This document shows positions 23,033 to 32,934 of a DNA stretch of 34,755 nucleotides, piece after piece (position 1 is the first letter of the stretch; each line of letters begins with the position of its first letter). Origin of the DNA: Oscillospiraceae bacterium (GTDB taxonomy: Bacteria; Bacillota; Clostridia; Oscillospirales; Acutalibacteraceae); the NCBI GenBank assembly GCA_003538135.1, contig DPOR01000016.1:44977-79731 (forward strand), written 5' to 3'. The notes beneath the pieces were generated by a model. That model had not been told where the DNA came from and made no database searches. It saw nothing but the letters and a program-made list of their open reading frames with translations. Both the position numbers and the translations under genes were made by a program.

Positions 23033-23596
23033 TTATACTCTGCGCCCCATGACCGTGCAGGTGCGCAGGGGGAATATGATATCAAACTTGTTCTTCCTAT
23101 AGAAATTTATTGCGTTGGTGTTGTATGAGTCGACGACGAGCATAATGCCCTTGCTGCCGAGCTCCTTCAAATGCGCGATAAGCGTCTCGAAGAGTTTAGT
23201 GCCCAGCCCGCAGCGCTGATAGCCCGGCTCTAAATTTATGTGCATATGCGCGGGATAGCTCTTTGCGAATATGGCGGGTCCGTAAACGGAAGCCCACGAC
23301 TCCAAGACGTCCGTTTTCTTGCAGCCCTTGACGCGGGGGAGATATTCGGCTTTGAATATCCGCTTATATCTCTTATAGTCCGGCGCGCAGAGAATATAGC
23401 CTATCGCGGTGTCGGTATCTTCGTCGACGGCGATAAAGCAGTGCTCCGCCTCATGCTCGATATAGTAGTCGCAGAACGTGGCGAGCAAAAAGCGCATCGA
23501 CTTCTCCTCTCGCGCGGTGCTGCCCGCCGTGTCAAGGCAGACGTTGCGCACGTCGTCGCGGTATTTTTCGCTGTACTGTTTGATTGTTATGGCCAT
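23033..23596 (-). CDS. GNAT-family N-acetyltransferase
   Basis: 187 residues. ATG 23596 follows GGAGTAAGAC and begins 3 bases after the rhamnosidase stop. The acetyl-CoA site is HMHINLEPGYQRCGLGTKLFETLI (Q127-R128-x-G130-L-G132), followed by VVDSYNTNAINFYRKNKFD, the N..A..FY.K.GF end motif. The central insert (YKRYKRIFKAEYLPRVK) and the MHINLEP segment resemble the acetyltransferase-like domain found at the C terminus of O-GlcNAcases and their bacterial stand-alone relatives. It should transfer an acetyl group to an amine of a sugar or small molecule. The acceptor is unknown. Confidence 0.9.
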   Translation of the reverse strand: MAITIKQYSEKYRDDVRNVCLDTAGSTAREEKSMRFLLATFCDYYIEHEAEHCFIAVDEDTDTAIGYILCAPDYKRYKRIFKAEYLPRVKGCKKTDVLESWASVYGPAIFAKSYPAHMHINLEPGYQRCGLGTKLFETLIAHLKELGSKGIMLVVDSYNTNAINFYRKNKFDIIFPLRTCTVMGRRV

Positions 23597-23599
23597 GTC

Positions 23600-25786
23600 T
23601 TACTCCTCAAAATCTATATGTATATGGTTTTCTCCGTCCCGAAGCTCAAATTCGCAGCCGCTGCCGTAAGTGAACCGCGCCCTTTGCGGAACGGTTACAT
23701 AAAAGTCCGCTTCGCTCTCCGTTCTTTTGAACGTGACGGAGATTTTGCCGCGTACCGTGGTTATGTGTCCGCTCGCATAGTTAAGCCCGTCGGGTATCTG
23801 CGGAGCTATTAAAATATGCTCGTAGCCCGCCGAGGTTTTTTCCTGCGTGATGCCGAGGATGAACGAGAACAGATAGCGTGTCGCCGCGCCGAACATCGGG
23901 TGGCTGTGAGAACGCTCGCCGTCCCAGTTCTCCCATATAGTGGTAGCGCCATGCTTTTTCATGTTATAAAACGAGCCCTTGCCCTCGGAGGTCAGCAGAC
24001 GGAAAGCCGTGTTTGCGTCCCCGCGCTCAAACAGCACGCGGGTCAGAATATCCGTGCCGAAAATGCCCGTATCGAAAGCGTCCGCGGCGGAATATTTTTT
24101 TCGCGTGTTCTCATAGGTGCGCTCGCCGCCGAGCCCGATGTCTGTTGCGAAGCTGTTCGCGCCCTGCACGTCGCCGATGAAAGAGCCTGTCTGCGGGCTG
24201 TAATACGCGTTGAGAATAGCCTGCCGCTTTTCCTCTATGCGCCGGCCGAGCATCTGAGCCGTCTCATTTTCGCCGATAGCCTCAGCGGCCTCTTTTGTCA
24301 TCAGCATTTGCTTGACATAGAGCGCGGTATTGACGAACGGCTCGCAAATCGCTATGGGCTCGGGCGTGCACCAGTCGCCTAAGCACCAGCCGCCCTGCTC
24401 CTCGCGGCAGACGAGCCCGCCGGAGCTGCGCGAGTCGAGATAATCAAAATATCGCAAAATCTTCGGCAGATATCGGCGGAAAGTCTCCCTGTCGCCGTAT
24501 ATCTTATACATCTCATACGGCACGACCGCTATCGCGCCGCCCCAGCCCGCGGGGCCTCCTCCGCCGCCCATAAAGGGCGCGGTGTGCTGAACATGGCCGT
24601 TATCCGTGCTCTGGCAGTCGGAGATATCCTCGAGCCACTTTTGGTAGAATTTTTGCGAATCGAGCAGCATCATCGCCGCCTCGCAGCAGAGCTGACCGTC
24701 GCCTGTGTAGCCGAGCCGCTCTATGTGCGGGCAGTCGGAGGGCACGCCCGAGTGCATATTGCTGAGCTGCGTTCTGATATATGCGTCATAGAGCCAGTTG
24801 AGCATCTCGCTGTCCGACTCGAACGCCGAGGTAACGGCGCAGTCCGAGTGGACGACCTCGCAGCGCACGGGCTTAGCGTTGTTCGTCAGCTCGAAATATC
24901 TGAAGCCGTGCCAGGTAAACCACGGCATACATTCCTCGCCCTTTTTGGCGTTGCGGTATTCGTCGCACTGAATCTGCCCGGGGTCGCAGGAATCAAAATT
25001 CAGCGTCCCGTCCGCGTTTATTTCCTCGCTGCAGCGGACGGTTATATAAGCGCCGTCCTCCGTCGCCGCGACAACGGGATAGCCCGAAATATTCTCGCCC
25101 ATGTCGTAGACGGAAACCGCGCCGAGGTCAGCGAGCTTTTTCGGCTCTATTATGCGTGTCACCCTGTCTGCGGGACAGTCCTGAATGAAAAATTCCGTCT
25201 CGTGCGCGGGCGCTTTAATGACTTTTTTGAAGCCGTCCCGAGCCGTCAGCTCGTCCGACAAATCCATGTCGTGAGCTTCGCCGAAATATATGTTGTTCTC
25301 TGTTATGCGGCTCTGCCGCCACAGGAGCTTTTCGTCGGAGACGAAAGTGTATAATTTCCCGTCTCTGTCCTCGGCATCGATTTTGTAGCAGAGCTTTATG
25401 TCGCCGTATTTTGTGTACCCCTCGGCGTTGCGCTTTTTCTGCGCGAACCAGCCGCAGCCGAGAACAGTTCGGATATCATTTTCGCCGCCGACAAGAAATT
25501 TTGATATGTCGTATCTCACGGCATATGTGCGGTAGGACAGCTTGTCTGTTATGGGGTACTCGAACGCCGTCAGATCGCGCTTGCAGTATTGGCTGTTGAC
25601 GGGGACAAATTTGTCCTCGGACACCTCGCGCCCGTTTATCCACAGGCGGAAAAAACCGAGTCCGCAGACGGTAATCTCGGCTCTTTCGGGCTTTTCGATA
25701 AAGAAGCTGCCCTTTATTACGGGCGAGGTGCAGCCGCTTTCGCAGGTCACCCACTCTGCGCTGCCGAAAAGTTCGCCGAAGTTCAT
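23600..25786 (-). CDS. Alpha-L-rhamnosidase, GH78
   Basis: 728 residues from ATG 25786, chosen over an in-frame TTG at 25804 because the GGAG site then falls at the right distance. The N-terminal beta sandwiches carry the lectin-like GLGFFRLWINGREVSEDKFVP (about 42-62). The (alpha/alpha)6 catalytic domain begins near 320 and holds DCPHIERLGYTGD (351-363), whose acidic residues D351, E356 and D363 keep the spacing of the conserved GH78 active-site acids. WGGAIAVVPYEMYKIYGD and SHPMFGAATRYLFSFILG complete the fold. No signal peptide, so it is probably cytoplasmic. It releases terminal rhamnose from glycosides or glycans. It starts one base after the ABC-F stop codon. Confidence 0.93.
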   Translation of the reverse strand: MNFGELFGSAEWVTCESGCTSPVIKGSFFIEKPERAEITVCGLGFFRLWINGREVSEDKFVPVNSQYCKRDLTAFEYPITDKLSYRTYAVRYDISKFLVGGENDIRTVLGCGWFAQKKRNAEGYTKYGDIKLCYKIDAEDRDGKLYTFVSDEKLLWRQSRITENNIYFGEAHDMDLSDELTARDGFKKVIKAPAHETEFFIQDCPADRVTRIIEPKKLADLGAVSVYDMGENISGYPVVAATEDGAYITVRCSEEINADGTLNFDSCDPGQIQCDEYRNAKKGEECMPWFTWHGFRYFELTNNAKPVRCEVVHSDCAVTSAFESDSEMLNWLYDAYIRTQLSNMHSGVPSDCPHIERLGYTGDGQLCCEAAMMLLDSQKFYQKWLEDISDCQSTDNGHVQHTAPFMGGGGGPAGWGGAIAVVPYEMYKIYGDRETFRRYLPKILRYFDYLDSRSSGGLVCREEQGGWCLGDWCTPEPIAICEPFVNTALYVKQMLMTKEAAEAIGENETAQMLGRRIEEKRQAILNAYYSPQTGSFIGDVQGANSFATDIGLGGERTYENTRKKYSAADAFDTGIFGTDILTRVLFERGDANTAFRLLTSEGKGSFYNMKKHGATTIWENWDGERSHSHPMFGAATRYLFSFILGITQEKTSAGYEHILIAPQIPDGLNYASGHITTVRGKISVTFKRTESEADFYVTVPQRARFTYGSGCEFELRDGENHIHIDFEE

Positions 25787-25787
25787 A

Positions 25788-27701
<1,914 letters not shown>

Positions 27702-27709
27702 GTGTAATA

Positions 27710-28657
27710 TCAGACCCTCGTCTCCAGAGCCCTTGCTTCTCCGTTTATTTTATAGCTTCCGCAGCCTGCGGGAATGAAAATACTGCCGCCCTTTGAGAAT
27801 TTGAGTGTCTCGCCCGCACATTCGAGAGTGCCGGAGCCGTCGAGGATCAGCAGCGATACGAAGGATTTTTCGTCCGCGTCTCCCTCAAAAGAGCCGTCAA
27901 TATCAATGACCCGCTCGGTGAAAAACGGGCAGGATACGAGCTTTGTAACGTTGCCGTCCTTTTCGGGGACGCAGGGGTTTTTGTATACGCCCGTGTGCGT
28001 GACGTTCACTGCGTCCTCAACGTGAAGCTCGCGCGGCTTGCCGTCAAGCCCCAAACGTCCGTAGTCGTATATCCTGTATGTAGTGTCCGAGTTCTGCTGG
28101 ACCTCGGCGAGCAATATGCCCTTGCATATCGCGTGGAGCGTGCCGGATTCTATAAAGAAGAAGTCGCCCTTTTTGACCGGGACCTTCTTCACAAAATCGG
28201 TCAGCGTGCCGTCGGTTACAGACTGTCTGAACTCCTCACGGGTCAGGTCTTTTTCGAAGCCGAGCAGAAGATGCGCGCCCGGCTCGCAGTCGAGAATATA
28301 CCATGACTCGGTCTTTCCCGCGCCCGCGCCCTTTTTCAGGCAGTAGGCATCGTCGGGATGCACCTGCACCGACAGGTCGGCCGCCGCGTCGATAAATTTT
28401 ATCAGCACGGGAAAATCCGAGAAGCCCGCGCAGTTTTTGCCGCCTATTTCCGGGTGGGCGAGATATACCTCGCGCAGCGTCTCTCCCGCAAATTCGCCGT
28501 TTGCTACAGTCGAGCTGCCGTTTTTGTGCGCGGACATGACCCACGCCTCGGCGGCGTTTCTCTTGTCGGTGACGACGGAATATTCATCAATGAGTCTGCG
28601 CCCGCCCCAGACCGTCTCCGAGACAAAGGGTGTCAATACCATGGGATAAAGCTTCAA
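27710..28657 (-). CDS. manA: Mannose-6-phosphate isomerase, class I
   Basis: 315 residues, typical of the short Gram-positive form. The start is TTG 28657 with GGAG about 8 bases upstream. Zinc ligands are Q98 and H100 in SVQVHPDD, E117 in KTESWY and H175 in SGTLHAIC; Arg in the AEVQQNSDTTYRIYDYGR segment completes the active site. It interconverts mannose-6-phosphate and fructose-6-phosphate, in the cytoplasm, either to feed imported mannose into glycolysis or to make mannose-derived sugar nucleotides for polysaccharides. It heads the six-gene operon and has a promoter at 28683-28710. Confidence 0.96.
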   Translation of the reverse strand: MKLYPMVLTPFVSETVWGGRRLIDEYSVVTDKRNAAEAWVMSAHKNGSSTVANGEFAGETLREVYLAHPEIGGKNCAGFSDFPVLIKFIDAAADLSVQVHPDDAYCLKKGAGAGKTESWYILDCEPGAHLLLGFEKDLTREEFRQSVTDGTLTDFVKKVPVKKGDFFFIESGTLHAICKGILLAEVQQNSDTTYRIYDYGRLGLDGKPRELHVEDAVNVTHTGVYKNPCVPEKDGNVTKLVSCPFFTERVIDIDGSFEGDADEKSFVSLLILDGSGTLECAGETLKFSKGGSIFIPAGCGSYKINGEARALETRV

Positions 28658-28682
28658 AGCGATTCTCCTTTATATATGCGTC

Positions 28683-28710
28683 ATTATATATTTTTTGCGT
28701 CCGGGTGAAA
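28683..28710 (-). promoter_or_regulatory. Promoter of the manA operon
   Basis: Minus strand TTTCAC (complement of 28705-28710), 16-base spacer, perfect TATAAT (complement of 28683-28688), leader of about 20 bases. Confidence 0.5.
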
Positions 28711-28786
28711 AAATATCGCCCTGCTGAATTATTTTATCATATTTGTCCCATAATTGCTATACAAATAATACCGGGAGGACGAAAAA

Positions 28787-29062
28787 ATGGTTACTGCTTT
28801 CAAATATCTGCTCGGAGGAAAGCTCAAAAAGGCGGACGAAGCCTCCAACAGGGAGGAACAGCTGCTTGTGGACATAAGGGCGCTCAAAAAGGAGATGGAC
28901 GCGGCATATCTGCGGTTTGAATACGGCGAGGATGACGACTCGGTAGAAGCCGCGATATATGAGATAGAATCGCTCAAGCGCCGATACCACAGGCTTTTGA
29001 AGCTCGCAAAGCAGGAGGGACTTGAAAGCAGCGATATAGCCGTCTGCTACAAACAGGAATGA
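28787..29062 (+). CDS. yaaL: YaaL-like DUF2508 protein
   Basis: 91 residues. ATG 28787 has GGGAGGAC upstream. A helical acidic-basic protein with the pattern LLVDIRALKKEMDAAYLRFEYGEDDDSVEAAIYEIESLKRRYHRLLKLAKQEG, which fits the DUF2508/YaaL family (an EM..A...F......ID.AIY.I.....RY..LL..AK.EG-like helix pair). In Bacillus subtilis yaaL lies between recR and bofA; here bofA follows directly, 10 bases downstream, which strengthens the assignment. Function unknown; a sporulation link is inferred from the neighbour only. Confidence 0.8.
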   Translation: MVTAFKYLLGGKLKKADEASNREEQLLVDIRALKKEMDAAYLRFEYGEDDDSVEAAIYEIESLKRRYHRLLKLAKQEGLESSDIAVCYKQE

Positions 29063-29072
29063 GGGGATAGCC

Positions 29073-29339
29073 ATGTCAACGGGAATGAAAACGGTTTTAG
29101 TGATTGTTGCTGCGGCGGCAGCACTTGCGATAACGGTGTTCGCCGTGACCGAAAGGCGCGGTTTTTCGGCGCTTTTTCTAAATGCCTTGGGCGGCATGGC
29201 GGCTCTGTTTGCCGTCAACATAACGGGACTTGCGACAGGCATACAGCTCTCCGTCAACCGCTGGTCGCTGGGCGCGGGGGCGCTGCTCGGAGTGCCCGGA
29301 GTGATATCGATGCTGATACTCGACACGGTGTTCAAATAA
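29073..29339 (+). CDS. bofA: BofA-family protein (pro-sigma-K processing inhibitor type)
   Basis: 88 residues. Hydrophobic helices (residues about 6-25 and 35-52) are followed by the conserved end GIQLSVNRWSLGAGALLGVPGVISMLILDTVF, which is the BofA family signature (N..s...g.LGvPGvi..l.l). In B. subtilis BofA sits in the outer forespore membrane and holds the protease SpoIVFB inactive until a forespore signal arrives. The same role is inferred here; it also suggests that the organism forms spores. GGGG at the end of yaaL serves as ribosome site. Confidence 0.85.
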   Translation: MSTGMKTVLVIVAAAAALAITVFAVTERRGFSALFLNALGGMAALFAVNITGLATGIQLSVNRWSLGAGALLGVPGVISMLILDTVFK

Positions 29340-29341
29340 AG

Positions 29342-29377
29342 CTGCCCGCAGGCGGCAAAGAGCACTTCTGCGGGCGG
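29342..29377 (+). terminator. Terminator of yaaL-bofA
   Basis: CTGCCCGCAG and CTGCGGGCGG pair with one mismatch around a 16-base loop, soon after the bofA stop, with a T-run about 15 bases further on. Confidence 0.5.
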
Positions 29378-29409
29378 TCTGCAAAAAATCAATTTTTTTA
29401 AAATTATGC

Positions 29410-29438
29410 TTGACATTCGCGCGGCGTTCATATATAAT
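29410..29438 (+). promoter_or_regulatory. Perfect consensus promoter of tRNA-Val
   Basis: TTGACA (29410-29415), 17-base spacer, TATAAT (29433-29438). Transcription should begin near 29445, about 37 bases before the mature tRNA. Confidence 0.85.
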
Positions 29439-29481
29439 AGGCTCTGCTGAACGGGAGAAACCCGAAAAATTCAGCTCAAAC

Positions 29482-29557
29482 GGACGCTTAGCTCAGCTGG
29501 TAGAGCATTCGCTTGACGTGCGAAGGGTCAGCGGTTCGAGTCCGTTAGCGTCCACCA
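29482..29557 (+). tRNA. tRNA-Val(GAC)
   Basis: 76 bases fold as a standard cloverleaf. Acceptor GGACGCT/AGCGTCC, D stem GCTC/GAGC with AGCTGGTA loop, anticodon stem TTCGC/GCGAA around TTGACGT (anticodon GAC), T stem AGCGG/CCGTT with TTCGAGT loop, and an encoded CCA end. GAC reads valine codons GUC and GUU. Confidence 0.95.
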
Positions 29558-29559
29558 GA

Positions 29560-29597
29560 AAACAGGTAAGTATTTTCGATGCTTGCCTGTTTTTTTA
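29560..29597 (+). terminator. Terminator of tRNA-Val
   Basis: AAACAGGTAAGTAT (29560-29573) and ATGCTTGCCTGTTT (29579-29592) pair over 14 positions with wobble pairs, followed by a T-run. Confidence 0.75.
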
Positions 29598-29703
29598 TTT
29601 ATTTCTAAACCCCAATACCTAAACTCTAACTATAAAACTGTTCCCTAAAAACATAAAGTGTGATATAATTGCATCGGAAAAATCGCTTGAAAGGAGCGAA
29701 ATT

Positions 29704-31236
29704 ATGGAAAATGCGAAAGAACCTATCAGCCCTTATGTCGAGGACAGGTATGCGAAGCTCAACGAGTTTATTTCCATGCAGCCCGATATGTCGGCGCTGC
29801 CGGATTTTGAAAAGGAGAGGGGAAAGCTCCCCGAGCCCGTGTGGGCGGGTCACGGCGATGAAATAGACGCCTACTACAAGGCGTGGGAGATAGCTTTCCG
29901 CAACCTCGGCAAGCCGACGAAAGAGAGCGGCTTTGTCTCGCCCTATATCGACGCCGCTTTTAACGGTCACATTTTTATGTGGGATTCCTGCTTTATGCTT
30001 ATGTTCGGAAAATACGGCGACAGCGTCCACTGCTTCCAGAAAACGCTCGACAATTTCTACTGCAAGCAGCACAAGGACGGCTTCATCTGCCGCGAGATAA
30101 ACGAATTAGACGGCGTTGACCGATTCTATCGCCACGACCCGACGAGCACGGGACCCGAGATAATGGCGTGGTGCGAGTGGCAGTATTATAAGAACTACGG
30201 CGATAAGGAGAGGCTCAAAAAAGTCTATTATCCGCTGCTCTCGTTCCACCATTGGCTCAAGAATTATCATCGCTGGAAGGACGGAAGCTATTGGTCGAGC
30301 GGCTGGGGCTGCGGCATGGACAATCTGCCGCGCTGCGATCTCAGCCTCATTCCCGACTCGGAGGACTGGATGCTCGAGACCTTCCACCACAGCTATATGT
30401 CCTGGATAGACGCGACACTTCAGGCGGCGATGAGCTGCGAATATCTTATTATGATGGCGGAGGAGCTCGGTATCACCGACGACGTTGACGCACTCAGGGA
30501 CGAATACGATAATCTCGTCAGGTTCGTCAACGAGAAGATGTGGAGCGAAAAAGACGGGTTCTATTATGACCTCAAGGCGGACGGAAGCTTTCTTGCCGTA
30601 AAGACCGTCGCTGCGTTCTGGGCGCTTATAGCAAAAATTGCTCCGCCCGACAGGGTGGACGCGCTCTGCCGTCACCTCGAGGATAAAAATGAATTCAACC
30701 GCCCGAACCGCGTCCCCGCGCTCTCCGCGGATCACCCGGATTACAAGGCCGCGGGCGGCTACTGGAACGGCGGAGTCTGGGCGCCGACCGATTATATGAT
30801 ACTCTGCGGGCTCTCCGCAAACGGAAAAGAGAAGCTTGCAAAAGAGATAGCCGAGTGCTGCTATAAAAACTGCATCGAGGTCTATAAAAAGACGGGCACT
30901 TTCTGGGAGAACTATGCCCCCGAGACTGCCGGCCGCGGCGACCCCGCGCGCGAGGATTTTGTCGGCTGGACGGGCATATTCCCTATAACCGTTTTGATAG
31001 AGTACATCCTCGGAATCAGAGTCTCCGCTGAAAAGTCGGAGATAGTCTGGCGCGTGAACAGGCTCGAGGAGCACGGAATAAAGAAGCTGCCCGTCGGCAG
31101 GGACTCGTTCGTCACCCTCATGTGCAAGGCGAGAAAATCCCAAGACGAGAAGCCCGAAATAACCGTCGAGAGCGACAGACCCGTTAAAGTAAAGGTGATT
31201 TACGGCGGGGATATGCAGCTCTCGTTCGAGATTTGA
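29704..31236 (+). CDS. (alpha/alpha)6-barrel glycoside hydrolase, GH63/trehalase-like
   Basis: 510 residues. ATG 29704 has GGAG 8 bases upstream. Landmarks of the six-hairpin barrel: GHIFMWDSCFMLMFGKYGD (about 88-106), HDPTSTGPEIMAWCEWQYYKNYGD (about 144-167), WGCGMDNLPR, and GGYWNGGVWAPTDYMIL (about 356-372), followed by WENYAPETAGRGDPAREDFVGWTGIFPI. The GGYWxGxVWxPxxY pattern and the GW.G end segment are those of GH63 and GH37-like enzymes (mannosylglycerate hydrolase and alpha-glucosidase types). No signal peptide. It probably acts in the cytoplasm on an alpha-linked oligosaccharide. It forms an operon with the GH39-like gene 11 bases downstream. Exact linkage unknown. Confidence 0.85.
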   Translation: MENAKEPISPYVEDRYAKLNEFISMQPDMSALPDFEKERGKLPEPVWAGHGDEIDAYYKAWEIAFRNLGKPTKESGFVSPYIDAAFNGHIFMWDSCFMLMFGKYGDSVHCFQKTLDNFYCKQHKDGFICREINELDGVDRFYRHDPTSTGPEIMAWCEWQYYKNYGDKERLKKVYYPLLSFHHWLKNYHRWKDGSYWSSGWGCGMDNLPRCDLSLIPDSEDWMLETFHHSYMSWIDATLQAAMSCEYLIMMAEELGITDDVDALRDEYDNLVRFVNEKMWSEKDGFYYDLKADGSFLAVKTVAAFWALIAKIAPPDRVDALCRHLEDKNEFNRPNRVPALSADHPDYKAAGGYWNGGVWAPTDYMILCGLSANGKEKLAKEIAECCYKNCIEVYKKTGTFWENYAPETAGRGDPAREDFVGWTGIFPITVLIEYILGIRVSAEKSEIVWRVNRLEEHGIKKLPVGRDSFVTLMCKARKSQDEKPEITVESDRPVKVKVIYGGDMQLSFEI

Positions 31237-31247
31237 CGGAGGAACTT

Positions 31248-32546
31248 ATGAAGCTTGAAGTGAATTTCAAAAAAACAGTCGACAAAATAAAGCCGATGAA
31301 CGCCGTCAACAACGGCCCCGTGTATACGGACAACGGCGACCAGAATCTCACGAATCTGCCGGACTTCAGGGAGGCGAACATCCCGTTTGCCAGAACGCAC
31401 GATTCGTCCATATGCTATGACTACGGCGGAGAGCACACGGTCGATATACATAATATATTCACCGATTTCGACGCCGACCCGTATTCGCCCGAGTCCTATG
31501 ACTTCACGCTGACGGATATTTATCTCGGCACGATTATGCGCGCGGGCGCAAAGGTGTTTTACCGCCTCGGCAGTAAAATCGAGCATTGGCCGAAGCACTA
31601 CGGCATTATGCCGCCGAAGGACTATCAAAAATGGGCGGTGGTCTGCGAGCATATCATAATGCACATGAACGAGGGCTGGGCGAACGGCTTTCACATGGGT
31701 ATTGAATATTGGGAGATCTGGAACGAGCCGGACTTGAACCAAAAGTGCTGGACGGGAACGCCGGAGGAGTTCTATGACTTTTTTGCAACGGCGGCGAAGT
31801 ATCTGAAAGCGCGATTCCCGTCGCTCAAAATCGGCGGACCCGCGGTCTGCGGCTACAATGAACAATGGCTCGACGCATTCTTTGAAAAGATGAGAGAAGA
31901 AAATGTGCCGATGGACTTCTATTCGTGGCATTGCTACGGGTCGAAGGTAAGCGATTTCACGTCCGACGCGCGCCGACACCGCGCCATGCTCGATCGCCAC
32001 GGCTACACGGACACCGAGAGCATATTGAACGAGTGGAACTATGTCTGCGGCTGGAGCGGCGACGGCTGGAAGCGCAGCCTTGAAACCGAGGCTTCGCTGA
32101 AGGGCGCCGCGTTTATCGCCGCCGTTATGAGCGCCTGCCAGCGTGAAAAAACCGATATGCTCATGTACTATGACGCGCGGGTAAATTCGAGCATGAACGG
32201 GCTGTTCAAGCGCGGCACGCTGGACAGATTAAAGGGCTATTACTCCGTTAAGGCATGGGGCGAGCTGCTCTCGCTTCAAGATGAATGCGCCCTGAGCTGC
32301 GATGTGCCGGATATCTATTCCGCCGCCGCGACGGACGGGGAGAGATCAATGCTGCTCGTCGCATATTATACAGACGACGCCGCGCCTCTGCCGCGCACGT
32401 TCAAGGTCGAAACGGGCGAAGACAAGCTATATACCATTTATATACTTGATGAGGAACACGACATGGAGCCCTGTGAGACAACAGCCTCGGACGGCGGCAG
32501 CTTTATTCTGACAGTAAAGCCGAACACCGTAGTTGTTATAGGATAA
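31248..32546 (+). CDS. GH39-like glycoside hydrolase
   Basis: 432 residues from ATG 31248, chosen because GGAGG lies at 31238-31242; an upstream in-frame start overlaps the previous gene. The (beta/alpha)8 barrel has WEIWNEPDLNQKCW with acid/base E160, IGGPAVCGY at the end of strand five, FYSWHCYGSK, and ESILNEWNY with nucleophile E262. This is the GH39 layout of beta-xylosidases and alpha-L-iduronidases. A short C-terminal beta domain (about 360-432, LVAYYTDDAAPLPRTFKVETG) follows. No signal peptide. The partner upstream is a barrel alpha-glycosidase, so the pair may trim a mixed-linkage glycan. Substrate not determined. Confidence 0.87.
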   Translation: MKLEVNFKKTVDKIKPMNAVNNGPVYTDNGDQNLTNLPDFREANIPFARTHDSSICYDYGGEHTVDIHNIFTDFDADPYSPESYDFTLTDIYLGTIMRAGAKVFYRLGSKIEHWPKHYGIMPPKDYQKWAVVCEHIIMHMNEGWANGFHMGIEYWEIWNEPDLNQKCWTGTPEEFYDFFATAAKYLKARFPSLKIGGPAVCGYNEQWLDAFFEKMREENVPMDFYSWHCYGSKVSDFTSDARRHRAMLDRHGYTDTESILNEWNYVCGWSGDGWKRSLETEASLKGAAFIAAVMSACQREKTDMLMYYDARVNSSMNGLFKRGTLDRLKGYYSVKAWGELLSLQDECALSCDVPDIYSAAATDGERSMLLVAYYTDDAAPLPRTFKVETGEDKLYTIYILDEEHDMEPCETTASDGGSFILTVKPNTVVVIG

Positions 32547-32574
32547 AATTTGATGTTAAAAATGCCGATAAAAA

Positions 32575-32682
32575 CCACTTGCTATGCAAGTGGAATGTAC
32601 GGGCTTAAGTGTCAGGTATTGAAAAAAGAACACCGCTCTGCAAAATAAGAATAAAGTAAAACCACCGGCTCAGCCGGTGGTT
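32575..32682. mobile_element. IS200/IS605-like hairpin pair (MITE-type remnant)
   Basis: Two strong hairpins 85 bases apart: CCACTTGC-TAT-GCAAGTGG (32575-32593) and AACCACCGGCT-C-AGCCGGTGGTT (32660-32682), with no transposase between. The first is followed by AATGTACGGGC. Subterminal hairpins of this size flanking a short spacer resemble the ends of IS200/IS605 elements and the non-autonomous elements derived from them. The second also serves as a likely terminator for the GH39-like gene, since TTATTATTATA follows. Confidence 0.45.
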
Positions 32683-32720
32683 ATTATTATACTATCCCAA
32701 AAAGGATCTATATGGACAAA

Positions 32721-32896
32721 AGTGATATTCCGGGCTTTGTCCGGAGTGATATTTTTCTTTCGGAAAGTGATATAAAAGCCTGCCGGCTTTCGTGATATTA
32801 TATTCGCCGGTTAAACTGCCGCAGGCAACATAACTATACGAAGCATAATATCACTGTCCGAAGTACAATATAACTCGCCGTCAAGCGAATATAACT
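32721..32896. repeat. Array of short hairpins separated by GTGATAT / ATATAAC words
   Basis: Left half: GTGATAT at 32722, 32746, 32767 and 32792. Right half: ATAACT or ATATCACT or ATATAACT words ending at 32835, 32855, 32875 and 32896. Intervals are 21-25 bases on the left and 20-21 on the right. Spacers are mini-palindromes, for example CCGGGCTTTGTCCGG, AAAGCCTGCCGGCTTT, ATACGAAGCAT, GTCCGAAGTAC. The two halves are imperfect reverse complements about a centre near 32813, so the whole can fold into one long cruciform or into a string of small hairpins. No coding frame crosses it. A MITE-like or structured-RNA element is the likeliest reading. Confidence 0.65.
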
Positions 32897-32927
32897 GAGA
32901 CGCACTTCCTTACGGAGTGCGCCTCTC
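32897..32927 (-). terminator. Hairpin after the CotH-domain gene
   Basis: GAGA-CGCACT-TCC and GG-AGTGCG-CC-TCTC arms pair with small bulges around CTTAC. It lies 8 bases past the stop codon on the minus strand but lacks a T-run. Confidence 0.5.
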
Positions 32928-32934
32928 CCGGCTG

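Noticed and set aside
29482..29603. tRNA-Val as an integration site for a genomic island
   Set aside because: No integrase gene, no direct repeat of the tRNA 3' end was found downstream, and the following genes are ordinary glycosidases.
32721..32896. CRISPR array
   Set aside because: The repeated words are only 7-8 bases, half of them are inverted, and the spacers are themselves palindromic. No cas gene is in the window.
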